A DNA stretch of 64,000 nt from Botrimarina mediterranea (GTDB taxonomy: Bacteria; Planctomycetota; Planctomycetia; Pirellulales; Lacipirellulaceae), in the NCBI RefSeq assembly GCF_007753265.1, contig NZ_CP036349.1, forward strand, positions 3,629,363 to 3,693,362, in the 5' to 3' direction. A program made the translations under genes and the position numbers. Shown piece after piece: positions 55,946 through 64,000 of the stretch (within the stretch, counting starts at the first letter, position 1; each line of letters begins with the position of its first letter). Below the pieces are notes generated by a model that worked only from the letters and a program-made list of their open reading frames with translations, was not told the DNA's origin and searched no databases.

Positions 55946-56027
55946 AGCATTCAACACGTCATTCAATAGGTCGCGACAGCGGCCCCACACCCAATCCTTC
56001 CAGCTGATTCAAACGAGGAAACCAAGA

Positions 56028-57638
56028 ATGATTTCGAAAATGTCTGTCAAAGCGAAGCTGTTGCTCGCTTTTACCATCGTCGCCGCTGCCGGTGGCGCCC
56101 AGGGCTGGTTCGCCATGAACCAGATGGGCCAGATCCAAGATTCGATGGGGAATCTCTACAACCGCGAGCTGGTCGGCCTCTCGAACATTAAGGAAGCCAA
56201 CACCAGCCTGATCAAGATCGGCCGCGCCGTGCGGAACTCGATCATTGAGACGGATATGGATAAGCTCAAGGAAGTGGGCGCCAGCTACGACTCAATCGTC
56301 GCGGGCTTCCAAGAGCAGTTCGCTTCTGCCAGCGAGCAGTTCTACACAGAGAAGGGTCGGCAAACCATCTCGTCGGTGGAGCGAATCATCCCCGAGTACC
56401 TCACGGCCACCCGGACCGTGATCGACCTCGCTCTTCAAAACAAGAACGAAGAAGCCGCCGCGGGTGTGGCCAAGATGCGCGGGCTAGCGGATCAACTCGA
56501 TAACGTCTTCACAGAACTGTCGGAGACTAAGACGGCTGTCGCTGAGCAGTCCTTCCAGGCTAGCCAGGCTCTTTACCAGCGTGCGTCGATGCTGGTGATC
56601 GGCGTGATCATCGCCACGGTCGCCGCCGCTCTGGCCCTTGGCTGGTACATCGCTCGCTGGATCGCAACCGCTCTGCTGGAAGTCGATCAGATCGCCCAGA
56701 TCGTGCTCGTCGCTTCGCAACAGCTCTCCGGCGCCGCCGAGGACCTGTCCGCCGGCGCCCAGGAGTCGGCTTCAAGTCTCGAAGAGACCGCTTCGAGTCT
56801 TGAGGAGATCACCGCGACGGTGCGTCAGAACGCCGACAACGCCGACGAGGCCAACCAGGTCTCCAACGCCAGCCGCCAGACCGCCGAGAAGGGTGGCCAG
56901 GTCGTTGGTGAGTGCGTCACCGCGATGAGCGAGATCAACCACGCTTCGAAGAAGATCGCTGCGATCATCACCACGATCGACGAGATCGCCTTCCAGACGA
57001 ACCTGCTGGCCCTCAACGCAGCGGTCGAAGCCGCCCGTGCCGGCGAGCAGGGCCGCGGCTTCGCGGTCGTCGCCGGTGAGGTCCGCAACTTGGCCCAGCG
57101 CAGCGCCGCTTCGGCCAAGGAGATCAAGGACTTGATTCAAGACTCGGTCGGCAAGGTCGAGAAGGGGACCGATCTGGTGAACAAGTCGGGCTCGACGCTC
57201 GAGGAGATCGTCAACTCGGTCAAGAAGGTTACCGACATCGTCGGCGAAATCGCCGCCGCGTCGCGTGAGCAATCGACCGGCATCGAGCAGGTGAACGTCG
57301 CTGTGACGCAGCTCGACCAGGTGACGCAGACCAACGCCGCTCAGACCGAAGAGCTGTCAGCCACGTCGGTGTCGCTGACGGATCAGGCTGAAACCCTGCA
57401 ACGTGTCGTCGCTCAGTTTAATCTGACGAACGATTCGCACCATCAAGCGGTGAAGCCATCGCGTACCGGGGCGTCCCGCATCAAGGCGGCCCACGTCGCT
57501 CCGAGGTCGTCGAAGCCTTCGGCGCCTGCTCGGACCGCGAAGCCGACGAAGTCGTCGAAGCCCGCCCCGACTCCGTCGTACGACGAAGAGCCGGTGCTGG
57601 TCGGCGCCGGCGCCGACGGCGGCTTCGAGGAGTTCTGA
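56028..57638 (+). CDS. Methyl-accepting chemotaxis protein
   Basis: A 536-residue receptor. Transmembrane helices lie at about 9-28 and 187-208; between them is a helical periplasmic domain of the four-helix-bundle type. A short HAMP-like segment is followed by a signalling domain with the conserved tip [26 protein letters not shown] (in part; 319-345). Glutamine/glutamate pairs in flanking helices ([12 protein letters not shown]) are candidate methylation sites. The C-terminus has a long Lys/Ser/Pro linker ([20 protein letters not shown]... [10 protein letters not shown]) ending GGFEEF. This tail could tether CheR or CheB, but no NWETF-type pentapeptide is present. Confidence 0.92.
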   Translation: MISKMSVKAKLLLAFTIVAAAGGAQGWFAMNQMGQIQDSMGNLYNRELVGLSNIKEANTSLIKIGRAVRNSIIETDMDKLKEVGASYDSIVAGFQEQFASASEQFYTEKGRQTISSVERIIPEYLTATRTVIDLALQNKNEEAAAGVAKMRGLADQLDNVFTELSETKTAVAEQSFQASQALYQRASMLVIGVIIATVAAALALGWYIARWIATALLEVDQIAQIVLVASQQLSGAAEDLSAGAQESASSLEETASSLEEITATVRQNADNADEANQVSNASRQTAEKGGQVVGECVTAMSEINHASKKIAAIITTIDEIAFQTNLLALNAAVEAARAGEQGRGFAVVAGEVRNLAQRSAASAKEIKDLIQDSVGKVEKGTDLVNKSGSTLEEIVNSVKKVTDIVGEIAAASREQSTGIEQVNVAVTQLDQVTQTNAAQTEELSATSVSLTDQAETLQRVVAQFNLTNDSHHQAVKPSRTGASRIKAAHVAPRSSKPSAPARTAKPTKSSKPAPTPSYDEEPVLVGAGADGGFEEF

Positions 57639-57668
57639 TTGTTGAACGCTAACGCCAGCTAGACGAAG

Positions 57669-57701
57669 CCAGGGGCGCCGGCTACGAGCCGACGCCCCTG
57701 G
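57669..57701 (+). terminator. Strong hairpin after the MCP gene
   Basis: Nine-base outer stem (57669-57677 with 57693-57701) continued after a single C·A mismatch by a five-base inner stem (57679-57683 with 57687-57691) and a three-base loop. No T-tract follows. It may attenuate readthrough into cheR or protect the upstream mRNA. Confidence 0.5.
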
Positions 57702-57749
57702 CCAGTTGGCGACTCTGAATCAAATCCCCCCGCAAGAGATGCAACTCAA

Positions 57750-58625
57750 GTGATCGCCACCATGTGCGGCCGCCCCACCAACTCTGCTATCGTCCCGACG
57801 GAAGAAGAGTTCGTCCCGCTCCGCGACCTGATCTACGATACCAGCGGTATCTACCTCTCCGACTCAAAGCGGACCCTTGTTGCGTCGCGTCTGGCGCGGC
57901 GGGTCCGTCAGCTCGGGCTCCCAAACCTCTGGGAGTACTACCAACACGTCAGGTACAGCGACCCCGATGGCGTCGAGCTGCAGCACCTGATCAACGCGAT
58001 CTCTACCAACAAGACGCACTTCTTCCGCGAGCCGCACCACTTCGATTTCTTGATGCAGAAGATGCTGCCGGAAATCAGCGAGCGTGCGAATCGCGGCGGC
58101 AGGCGGCGGCTCAGGATCTGGTGCGGCGCCGCCTCGACGGGGCAGGAGCCGTACACGATCGCGATGTGCATCGCCCACCACTTCGGCAAGGCGCTGGCTT
58201 CTTGGGATGTCGAGGTGCTCTCAACCGACATCAACACCAAGGTGCTCGACGAGGCCCGGCACGGCGTCTACGAATCGACGCTGTTGAAGGAGATTCCGCT
58301 CGAGTACCACAAGTCCTATCTGCTGCGCGGGACCGGCGACTTCGCGGGTTGCTTCGCGGTCAAACCGTTCGTGCGCAAGCTGGTGCGTTTCGAGCGTTTC
58401 AATCTCACCGAAGACACCATGCCGACCGGCATCGACTTCGACGCTGTGTTCATCCGCAATGTGATGATCTACTTCGACGCCGAAACGCAAGCTAGGGTTT
58501 TACGAACCGTTTCTTCGGCGTGCAAAGTGGGAGGTTATGTCTTCCTCGGGCACGCCGAGAGTAACCACACATCCGCCAACACACGCTTCGTCCCGTTGGG
58601 CAACACCGTGTTCTGCAAAAAATAA
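57750..58625 (+). CDS. cheR: Chemotaxis protein methyltransferase CheR
   Basis: A 291-residue SAM-dependent methyltransferase that methylates receptor glutamates. The N-terminal helical domain (FVPLRDLIYDTSGIYLSDSKRTLVASRL; SDPDGVELQHLINAISTNKTHFFREPHHFDFL) is followed by the SAM site LRIWCGAASTGQEPYTIAM (121-139), STDINTKVLDEARHGVY and VFIRNVMIYFD. The start is a GTG at 57750. The gene directly precedes cheB. Confidence 0.94.
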   Translation: MIATMCGRPTNSAIVPTEEEFVPLRDLIYDTSGIYLSDSKRTLVASRLARRVRQLGLPNLWEYYQHVRYSDPDGVELQHLINAISTNKTHFFREPHHFDFLMQKMLPEISERANRGGRRRLRIWCGAASTGQEPYTIAMCIAHHFGKALASWDVEVLSTDINTKVLDEARHGVYESTLLKEIPLEYHKSYLLRGTGDFAGCFAVKPFVRKLVRFERFNLTEDTMPTGIDFDAVFIRNVMIYFDAETQARVLRTVSSACKVGGYVFLGHAESNHTSANTRFVPLGNTVFCKK

Positions 58626-58653
58626 CGCCGCGACTCTGCGGGAGTGAATCGAA

Positions 58654-59721
58654 GTGCCACAGAAAACCAGAGTGCTCATCTGCGACGACTCGGCGCTGAT
58701 GCGGCAGGTCCTCACCAAGCTGCTCGGCGAGGACCCCGAGCTCGAGGTTGTCGGCGCCGCCTCCGACCCGGAGAAGGCGTGGCAGATGATCCAACGGCTC
58801 GCCCCCGACGTGATGACGCTTGACGTCGAGATGCCGAAGATGGACGGCGTCACCTTCCTCGAGAAACTAATGGCCCACCGCCCGATGCCTGTCGTGATGG
58901 TCTCGTCGCTCACCGAGCGCGGCGCCGACGTGACGATGCGCGCCCTCGAGGCGGGAGCAGTTGACTTCGTTTCGAAGCCGGCCATGGACGTCGCCGCTCG
59001 CACGGCGGTCCTTGGCCGCGAGATCCGCGAAAAGGTGAAGGCCGCCGCCACCGCACGCATCCGCGGCCGGCGTCCGGCAAGGCCGTCGGCGCCGCGTCCT
59101 CGGCCGTCGGGTCTGGGGTTCTCGGCGACGCACAAGGTGATCGCGATTGGCGCCTCGACCGGGGGCACCGAGGCGCTGATGGAGGTGCTCACCGACATGC
59201 CCGCCGACTCGCCGGGCATCGTCATCGTGCAACACATGCCGGTCGGATTCACGGCGTCCTTCGCCGAGCGTCTCAACGGCGCTTGCGCGATCAACGTCCG
59301 CGAAGCCCGGAACGGCGACCGCGTCCAGCAGGGCCGCGCGCTCTTGGCCCCGGGCGATCAGCACATGAAGCTCCAACGGAGCGGCGCCACGATGTCCGTG
59401 ACGCTCCACTCGACGCCGCCCGTTAACCGGTTCCGGCCCTCGGTCGATGTGCTGTTCCACTCCGTCGCCCAGCAGATGGGGAACAACGCCGTCGGCGTGA
59501 TCCTTACCGGCATGGGTCGCGACGGCGCCAGCGGCTTGGTCGCCATGCGGAACGCCGGGGCGCACACCATCGCCCAGGACGAGGCCACGTGCGTCGTCTA
59601 CGGCATGCCGCGGGCCGCGTTCGAGGCAGGCGGCGCCGAGCGCGTGCTCCCGCTCGACAAGATATCTCGCGGCATCCTCCATGCCCTGCCGGGTTCACGG
59701 CCCACCGCGTTGACACGTTAA
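58654..59721 (+). CDS. cheB: Chemotaxis response regulator protein-glutamate methylesterase CheB
   Basis: A 355-residue protein with a receiver domain (RVLICDDSALMRQVL; phospho-acceptor Asp57 in TLDVEMPKMDG; Lys108 in VSKPA) and a C-terminal methylesterase domain. The catalytic triad is visible as GASTGGT (Ser168), VQHMPVGFT (His194) and GMGRDGASG (Asp290). It removes receptor methyl groups when phosphorylated by CheA. The linker between domains (about 128-158) is unusually Arg/Pro-rich. GTG start. Confidence 0.95.
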   Translation: MPQKTRVLICDDSALMRQVLTKLLGEDPELEVVGAASDPEKAWQMIQRLAPDVMTLDVEMPKMDGVTFLEKLMAHRPMPVVMVSSLTERGADVTMRALEAGAVDFVSKPAMDVAARTAVLGREIREKVKAAATARIRGRRPARPSAPRPRPSGLGFSATHKVIAIGASTGGTEALMEVLTDMPADSPGIVIVQHMPVGFTASFAERLNGACAINVREARNGDRVQQGRALLAPGDQHMKLQRSGATMSVTLHSTPPVNRFRPSVDVLFHSVAQQMGNNAVGVILTGMGRDGASGLVAMRNAGAHTIAQDEATCVVYGMPRAAFEAGGAERVLPLDKISRGILHALPGSRPTALTR

Positions 59722-59769
59722 CCCGACAAGACCTCCGGTCACTCCCCCCATTAAACCCAGAGACACACC

Positions 59770-60261
59770 ATGTCTACCACGGCCCCGGTTGACGCCGAGC
59801 TCGCGACCAAGGTGATGAACCCGGTCCTGTCCGCGGTTGCCGACACCTTCCAAACCATGATCGGCGTAAACCCGGTCCGCACGTCGCTCACGCTCCGCGA
59901 ACCGAACACACCACTGTACGAGCTGTCGGCGGTGATCGGCATTTCGGGCGTCGTGAAGGGGTCGATCGTGCTCAGCTTCGCCGAATCAACGGCGATCAAA
60001 GCAGTCGGGACGATCCTCGGCATGGACATCAACAAGGTCGACGAGATGGTCGTCGATGGCGTCGGCGAGCTGGCCAACATGGTTGGCGGTAGCGCCAAGG
60101 ACCGCCTCAAAATGGGCCTCAACCTGGGTCTGCCCAACGTGATCCGCGGGCGAGAGTACTCGGTTGAGTTTCCAGTGCTCTCGACACCGATGCGGGTTGG
60201 CTACGACTCGGAGATCGGCCCGTTTTTGATCGAGTTTGGCTTCGTTAAGCCGTCGTTTTGA
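59770..60261 (+). CDS. cheX: Chemotaxis phosphatase CheX
   Basis: A 163-residue CheC/CheX-family protein. A single active-site motif ExxN is present in DGVGELANMVGG (Glu100, Asn103); CheC proteins have two such motifs, so this fits CheX. Such proteins dephosphorylate CheY-P and help end the signal. It lies between cheB and cheY, the partner it would act on. Confidence 0.88.
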   Translation: MSTTAPVDAELATKVMNPVLSAVADTFQTMIGVNPVRTSLTLREPNTPLYELSAVIGISGVVKGSIVLSFAESTAIKAVGTILGMDINKVDEMVVDGVGELANMVGGSAKDRLKMGLNLGLPNVIRGREYSVEFPVLSTPMRVGYDSEIGPFLIEFGFVKPSF

Positions 60262-60319
60262 TCTGCTACCAATCCTGCCCTCGCAAATTCACTCCACTCT
60301 TGTGATCTGAGACCCGGCC

Positions 60320-60685
60320 ATGAAAGTTTTAATTGTTGACGACTCGGCGATGCTCCGTACCGTGGTAAAGAAGGCGGTCGCCTCGATGGGTGTCGAGAAC
60401 ATCGTCGAGGCCGGCGACGGCGTCGAAGCGCTGAAGGCTCTGGAAGCCGGCGACGTCGATCTGATCTTCAGCGACTGGAACATGCCGAATATGAGCGGCC
60501 TGGAGTTCCTCAAGGAGACCCGAGCTAAGCACGGCGCTGTCCCGTTTATCATGGCCACGACCGAAGGCTCGAAAGAGAAGGTCATGGAAGCGATCGCCAA
60601 CGGCGTAAGCGACTACATGGTCAAGCCGTTCACGCAGGTGATGATCGTCGAAAAAGTCGGCAAATGGTGCCCTGCAGCGGTCTAG
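60320..60685 (+). CDS. cheY: Chemotaxis response regulator CheY
   Basis: A 121-residue stand-alone receiver domain. The acidic pocket is VDDSAM (Asp7, Asp8), the phospho-acceptor Asp52 in SDWNMPNMSG, the switch Thr80 or Thr81 in IMATTEG and Lys102 in MVKPF. No output domain is attached. In flagellated cells it controls the motor; no flagellar genes are in the window. A 180-base spacer with no feature follows. Confidence 0.93.
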   Translation: MKVLIVDDSAMLRTVVKKAVASMGVENIVEAGDGVEALKALEAGDVDLIFSDWNMPNMSGLEFLKETRAKHGAVPFIMATTEGSKEKVMEAIANGVSDYMVKPFTQVMIVEKVGKWCPAAV

Positions 60686-60868
60686 AGGAATACAACGTCG
60701 ATCGCACGCCTCCATGACGAGCCAACCATAACGATGCGACATCGTCGCTCAGAGTCATGTCGGGCCAGTGATTCAGACGGCCAATGACACACTCCGTAGC
60801 GGCAGACTGTCGGACGATGTATCGCACAACAAGTAGCAGAGGCGATTACTTCACGACTGACGGCTCCC

Positions 60869-61813
60869 TCATTGCCTGCCAGGGAAAGCCATTGAAATGA
60901 TCTCTTCCGGGAGTCTTGGCGTGGCCCCCGGACGAGAGGCGACAAAGGCGCCAAGAGTATTTGCTAACCGTAGAGTCTGCTCGGTCGGCCATTCGAGTAG
61001 GGCGCCTGTCAGCAGACCCGCACAACAAGCGTCTCCGGCGCCGACGGTGTCAGCATTTGGTTCTGCGGCAGCAGTAACACTTGGCGTTTCGCCCTCAAAC
61101 CAGCCTTCGGGCGTCGCCATAGCCACGCCGTTTGCTCCTCGCGTCACAGCTACCCACTCGAGCCCGTACTCGGAACGGATCGCTTCTGCGTTTGCGGCGA
61201 GGCTGCTTTCCTCCCTCGATTTGCCGCTGTATTGACCAGCGAGGATTCTAAGTTCGTCCTGGTTCACCTTGACTGCCGTGGCAAGATGAAGAGATTCGCT
61301 CAGTAACTCCGCTGAGTAGAAATCCTGACGCAGGTTAACGTCGAAGAGGCGGAGCGCTCCCTTGGCCTTTCCAAGGAATCCTTGAATGGCTTGGCGACTC
61401 GGCTCGCTTCGCTGGGCGAGCGTGCCGAAGGTGACGGCGTCACATCGTTGAGCCAATTCTTCGAACTGATGCGTCAATTCAAGCGCGTCCCAGGCAGAAT
61501 CGGGCTGGAATTTGTAGCTCGCGTCGCCATCCTCATCTAGCTGGACATCCACACGCCCTGTCGGTCGCACTGGGTCTCTTTGCACCCAATCAACCGCAAC
61601 GCCGCGTTCCTGCAGCGTTGCCAGGACCTCGTCTCCAAGAGCATCGACGCCGACGCGTGTCGCCGGAGTCGCCAGGCCGCCCTGAGGCCGTAGTACGGCG
61701 TTTGCATGGATGGCGACATTCAACGGAGCTCCGCCGAGAACGCGATTGTCAGGAAAGCAGTCGAATAGAGCCTCGCCGAGCCCGACGACCAAAGGGCCAG
61801 TAATTTGCATCAT
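60869..61813 (-). CDS. PfkB family carbohydrate kinase, probable fructokinase
   Basis: A 314-residue ribokinase-like enzyme. The N-terminal motif is VVGLGEALFDCFPDNRVLGGAPLNVA (partly quoted; 9-34) and the C-terminal signature is DTVGAGDACCAGLLTG (255-270), with catalytic Asp261. Fructokinases of this class often keep the GEALFD and GGAPxNVA segments. Its gene is divergent from a sucrose-phosphate synthase gene, so phosphorylation of fructose for sucrose turnover is the most likely role. Another ATG one codon downstream is possible. Confidence 0.85.
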   Translation of the reverse strand: MMQITGPLVVGLGEALFDCFPDNRVLGGAPLNVAIHANAVLRPQGGLATPATRVGVDALGDEVLATLQERGVAVDWVQRDPVRPTGRVDVQLDEDGDASYKFQPDSAWDALELTHQFEELAQRCDAVTFGTLAQRSEPSRQAIQGFLGKAKGALRLFDVNLRQDFYSAELLSESLHLATAVKVNQDELRILAGQYSGKSREESSLAANAEAIRSEYGLEWVAVTRGANGVAMATPEGWFEGETPSVTAAAEPNADTVGAGDACCAGLLTGALLEWPTEQTLRLANTLGAFVASRPGATPRLPEEIISMAFPGRQ

Positions 61814-61980
61814 TGGATAGACCTGCGAATCAGAAAGTGCAGCGTGGTGCGATACAACCCAGAAGGATGGTTACCGACGTTGAGAGGTAGCGGCAATCGG
61901 ATATCCTAGAGGATCAGGCCTCGCTACCACATGGTTGAGATCCGCCCAACCGGGCCGATCTCCGCTCGAAATGCTTCCAA

Positions 61981-64000
61981 ATGGCACAAATGTACCTACA
62001 GCTCATTAGCATCCACGGTCTCATCCGCCCTTGCAACATCGAGATGGGACGTGACGCGGACACCGGCGGTCAGATTCGATATGTCCTGGAGCTGGCGAAG
62101 AGCCTGAGCGAGCACCCGGAGGTCGACGCGGTCGATCTCTTTACGCGGCGCATCAAGGACAAACGTGTCGATGCCGAATACTCGGAGCCAATCCAGGATA
62201 TCGCGCCCAACTGTCGGTTAGTCCGTTTGCCATGTGGCGGAAACCGCTACCTACCGAAAGAGAAGCTTTGGCCCCATCTCGACGAATACGTCGATGCGAT
62301 GATCGCTTTCACGCGTGCCGAAGGTCGTTTGCCCGACCTGGTTCACGGGCACTATGCCGACGCTGGTTATATTGCGAAGGAGGTAGCCGCGGCGTTTGGA
62401 TCTCCCTTTGTCTTCACGGGACATTCACTAGGAAAGAGCAAGCTCGAGTACCTCCTGGAAGAGGGCTGGACTCTTGAGCAAGCGAACAAGACGCTCGCGA
62501 TCGAGGAACGCATTTCAGTCGAGCAAGACTGCCTTGGCGTGTCGGACTTGATCGTGACAAGCACCCGGCACGAGAAGTCGTCGCAGTGGGGACTCTACCC
62601 GAGCCGCACCGACGTTAACTTCAAGGTGATACCCCCGGGCACGGACCTCGACCGCTTCTTCCCTTACTACGACTACGATCTCCCCGGAGCCGCAATTGAC
62701 GAACGGTTCAAGCAAGCACGCGTGCGGATGTCGAATGAGTTAAGCCGCTTCCACTTCGAGCAGGACAAGCCACTGATCCTCGCCCTTTGTCGACCCGACC
62801 GACGTAAGAACATCGGCGCCCTGATCGAAGCATACGGTCGCAGCAATCAGTTGCGAGCCATTGCGAATCTGGTAATCCTCGCCGGGATTCGCAACAACAT
62901 CGAGGAAATGCCGGAGAACGAACGGGTCGTTCTCACCGACATGCTGCTCGCAATGGACCGTTACAATCTTTACGGGAAGATGGCGATCCCGAAGAACCAC
63001 GACTCGGAATTCGATGTCCCGGAGCTCTACCGACTCGCCGCCGCATCGGGAGGCGTCTTCGTCAATACCGCGTTCACCGAGCTGTTTGGCCTGACGGCGA
63101 TCGAGGCCTCTGCCGTTGGTCTCCCTTTCGTGCTGACCGACAATGGGGGCCCGCAAGACATCGCGGCAAATTGTGAGAGCGGGCTGCTCGTAGATGTCAA
63201 CAACCACACGGCGGTCACCAACGCTATGCTCAAGGTGCTCACCGACAAGTCCGCATGGGAGCGGATGTCGAGCAACGGCGTCAACAAGGTGCGGGAGCAC
63301 TACAGCTGGGCGACGCATGCCGACCGATTCATTGAGGAAATCACGCCGCTTATCACCGCCCGTGTGAAGGGGTCGGACGGTGAAGAGCCGCCAGCCGTGG
63401 GAAAAAGAATGGCGAGCATTGAACGACTTCTCATTACCGATATTGACAATACGCTGCTGGGCGACGACGACGCGATGCGGACGCTATGCGATGTGCTCCA
63501 CGAGCATCGCGACCGGATCGGTTTCGGCATCGCCTCGGGCCGCTCAATCGAATTGACCCGTGAGGCGCTCGCACACGCGGGCATCGAGAAGGTCGATGTC
63601 GCAATCTGTTCCGTTGGGGCCGAGATTTACTACGGGGCCGACTTCACCCCCGACCGCGGTTGGGCCAGCAAACTGCGTGCACGATGGCAGCGAGACAAGA
63701 TCGAAGACGCCCTGTCGTCGCTAAGCTTCTTGACGCTGCAGGAACGCGACTTCGCCCAACGTGAGTTTAAGATTAGCTACGACCTCGACAGCCAAGTTGA
63801 TAGGAACAGCGCCCTCCGCAAAGTCCGCGAAGTCCTGGCGACGACCAAGAGCAGCTACTCGCTGGTCTTCTCGCACGGAACGTTCCTCGACGTGCTCCCC
63901 CATCGGGCCTCCAAGGGGAAGGCGGTCAGGTACCTCGCCGACAAGTGGCGTTTAAGGATCGAAGACATAGCTACAGCAGGCGACTCCGGGAATGATCTCG
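61981..64000 (+). CDS. Sucrose-phosphate synthase with fused HAD phosphatase domain (3' truncated by window)
   Basis: The frame is open from 61981 to the window edge (673 codons visible). Residues 1-440 are a GT-B GT4 synthase: a DADTGGQIRYVLELA donor/acceptor loop (26-40), GHYADAGYIA, RPDRRKNI and the EX7E pair Glu367/Glu375 in TELFGLTAIEA. Residues 480 onward are a HAD-type sucrose-phosphatase-like domain: DIDNT (487-491), SGRS near 519 and GDSGND (667-672). Together they would make sucrose-6-phosphate from UDP-glucose and fructose-6-phosphate and may hydrolyse it. The stop lies outside the window. The upstream region is shared with the divergent fructokinase gene. Confidence 0.92.
   Translation, partial: MAQMYLQLISIHGLIRPCNIEMGRDADTGGQIRYVLELAKSLSEHPEVDAVDLFTRRIKDKRVDAEYSEPIQDIAPNCRLVRLPCGGNRYLPKEKLWPHLDEYVDAMIAFTRAEGRLPDLVHGHYADAGYIAKEVAAAFGSPFVFTGHSLGKSKLEYLLEEGWTLEQANKTLAIEERISVEQDCLGVSDLIVTSTRHEKSSQWGLYPSRTDVNFKVIPPGTDLDRFFPYYDYDLPGAAIDERFKQARVRMSNELSRFHFEQDKPLILALCRPDRRKNIGALIEAYGRSNQLRAIANLVILAGIRNNIEEMPENERVVLTDMLLAMDRYNLYGKMAIPKNHDSEFDVPELYRLAAASGGVFVNTAFTELFGLTAIEASAVGLPFVLTDNGGPQDIAANCESGLLVDVNNHTAVTNAMLKVLTDKSAWERMSSNGVNKVREHYSWATHADRFIEEITPLITARVKGSDGEEPPAVGKRMASIERLLITDIDNTLLGDDDAMRTLCDVLHEHRDRIGFGIASGRSIELTREALAHAGIEKVDVAICSVGAEIYYGADFTPDRGWASKLRARWQRDKIEDALSSLSFLTLQERDFAQREFKISYDLDSQVDRNSALRKVREVLATTKSSYSLVFSHGTFLDVLPHRASKGKAVRYLADKWRLRIEDIATAGDSGNDL

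Noticed and set aside
58867-59682. 271-codon minus-strand open frame
   Set aside because: Antisense to cheB, whose receiver and methylesterase residues are intact.

Overview
The window looks like a chromosomal segment of a planctomycete, most likely order Pirellulales and possibly close to the Lacipirellulaceae. The evidence is gene content: two DUF1559 prepilin-like proteins with the H-x9-DG C-terminal signature, four PEP-CTERM-tailed proteins, dockerin-like calcium repeats, a GHL10 glycosidase pair, a planctomycete-style ECF sigma factor and many Gly-Ala/GGCGCC-rich high-GC genes. The placement is inference; no rRNA or tRNA gene was recognised.

Region by region. 1-1990: tail of a PEP-CTERM protein, translationally coupled to an exported LamG/purple-acid-phosphatase-like enzyme. 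2172-8500: a tight operon starting with an ECF sigma factor and a membrane-anchored partner, followed by three GspF-like membrane proteins, three pilin-like proteins and a DUF1559 protein; no ATPase or secretin is present. 8501-9470: a gene-free stretch packed with long inverted repeats. 9471-13771: a sigma-54-dependent activator divergent from an 813-residue polytopic membrane protein, with a perfect 15-bp-arm palindrome between them and a strong terminator after the membrane gene.

14392-31311 is a surface polysaccharide cluster: a WecA-type phosphosugar transferase fused to a GT4 glycosyltransferase, a Wzm/Wzt ABC exporter, a sulfotransferase-like protein, four GT2 and three GT4 glycosyltransferases, an O-antigen-ligase/polymerase-like protein, an acyltransferase and a secreted GH16 glucanase. 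Most genes overlap or nearly touch. The middle part (about 19.5-24.4 kb) has a visibly different hexamer composition from its flanks and may be exchanged DNA. 31409-37821 is an RND efflux system: inner-membrane pump and adaptor on the minus strand, outer-membrane factor divergent.

37934-47137 looks like a sugar acquisition and catabolism locus: two Gfo/Idh/MocA-type oxidoreductases, a sodium:solute symporter, two GHL10-type secreted glycosidases (one interrupted by a single in-frame TGA), a divergent AnmK-like protein and an XylR/AraC-type regulator. 47322-52698: two tandem paralogous PEP-CTERM proteins, a DUF1559 protein and a coupled FAD-dependent oxidoreductase.

52725-60685 is a complete chemotaxis-type signalling set (CheA divergent from CheW, MCP, CheR, CheB, CheX, CheY). 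The window ends with a PfkB sugar kinase divergent from a sucrose-phosphate synthase carrying a fused HAD phosphatase domain, which runs off the right edge.
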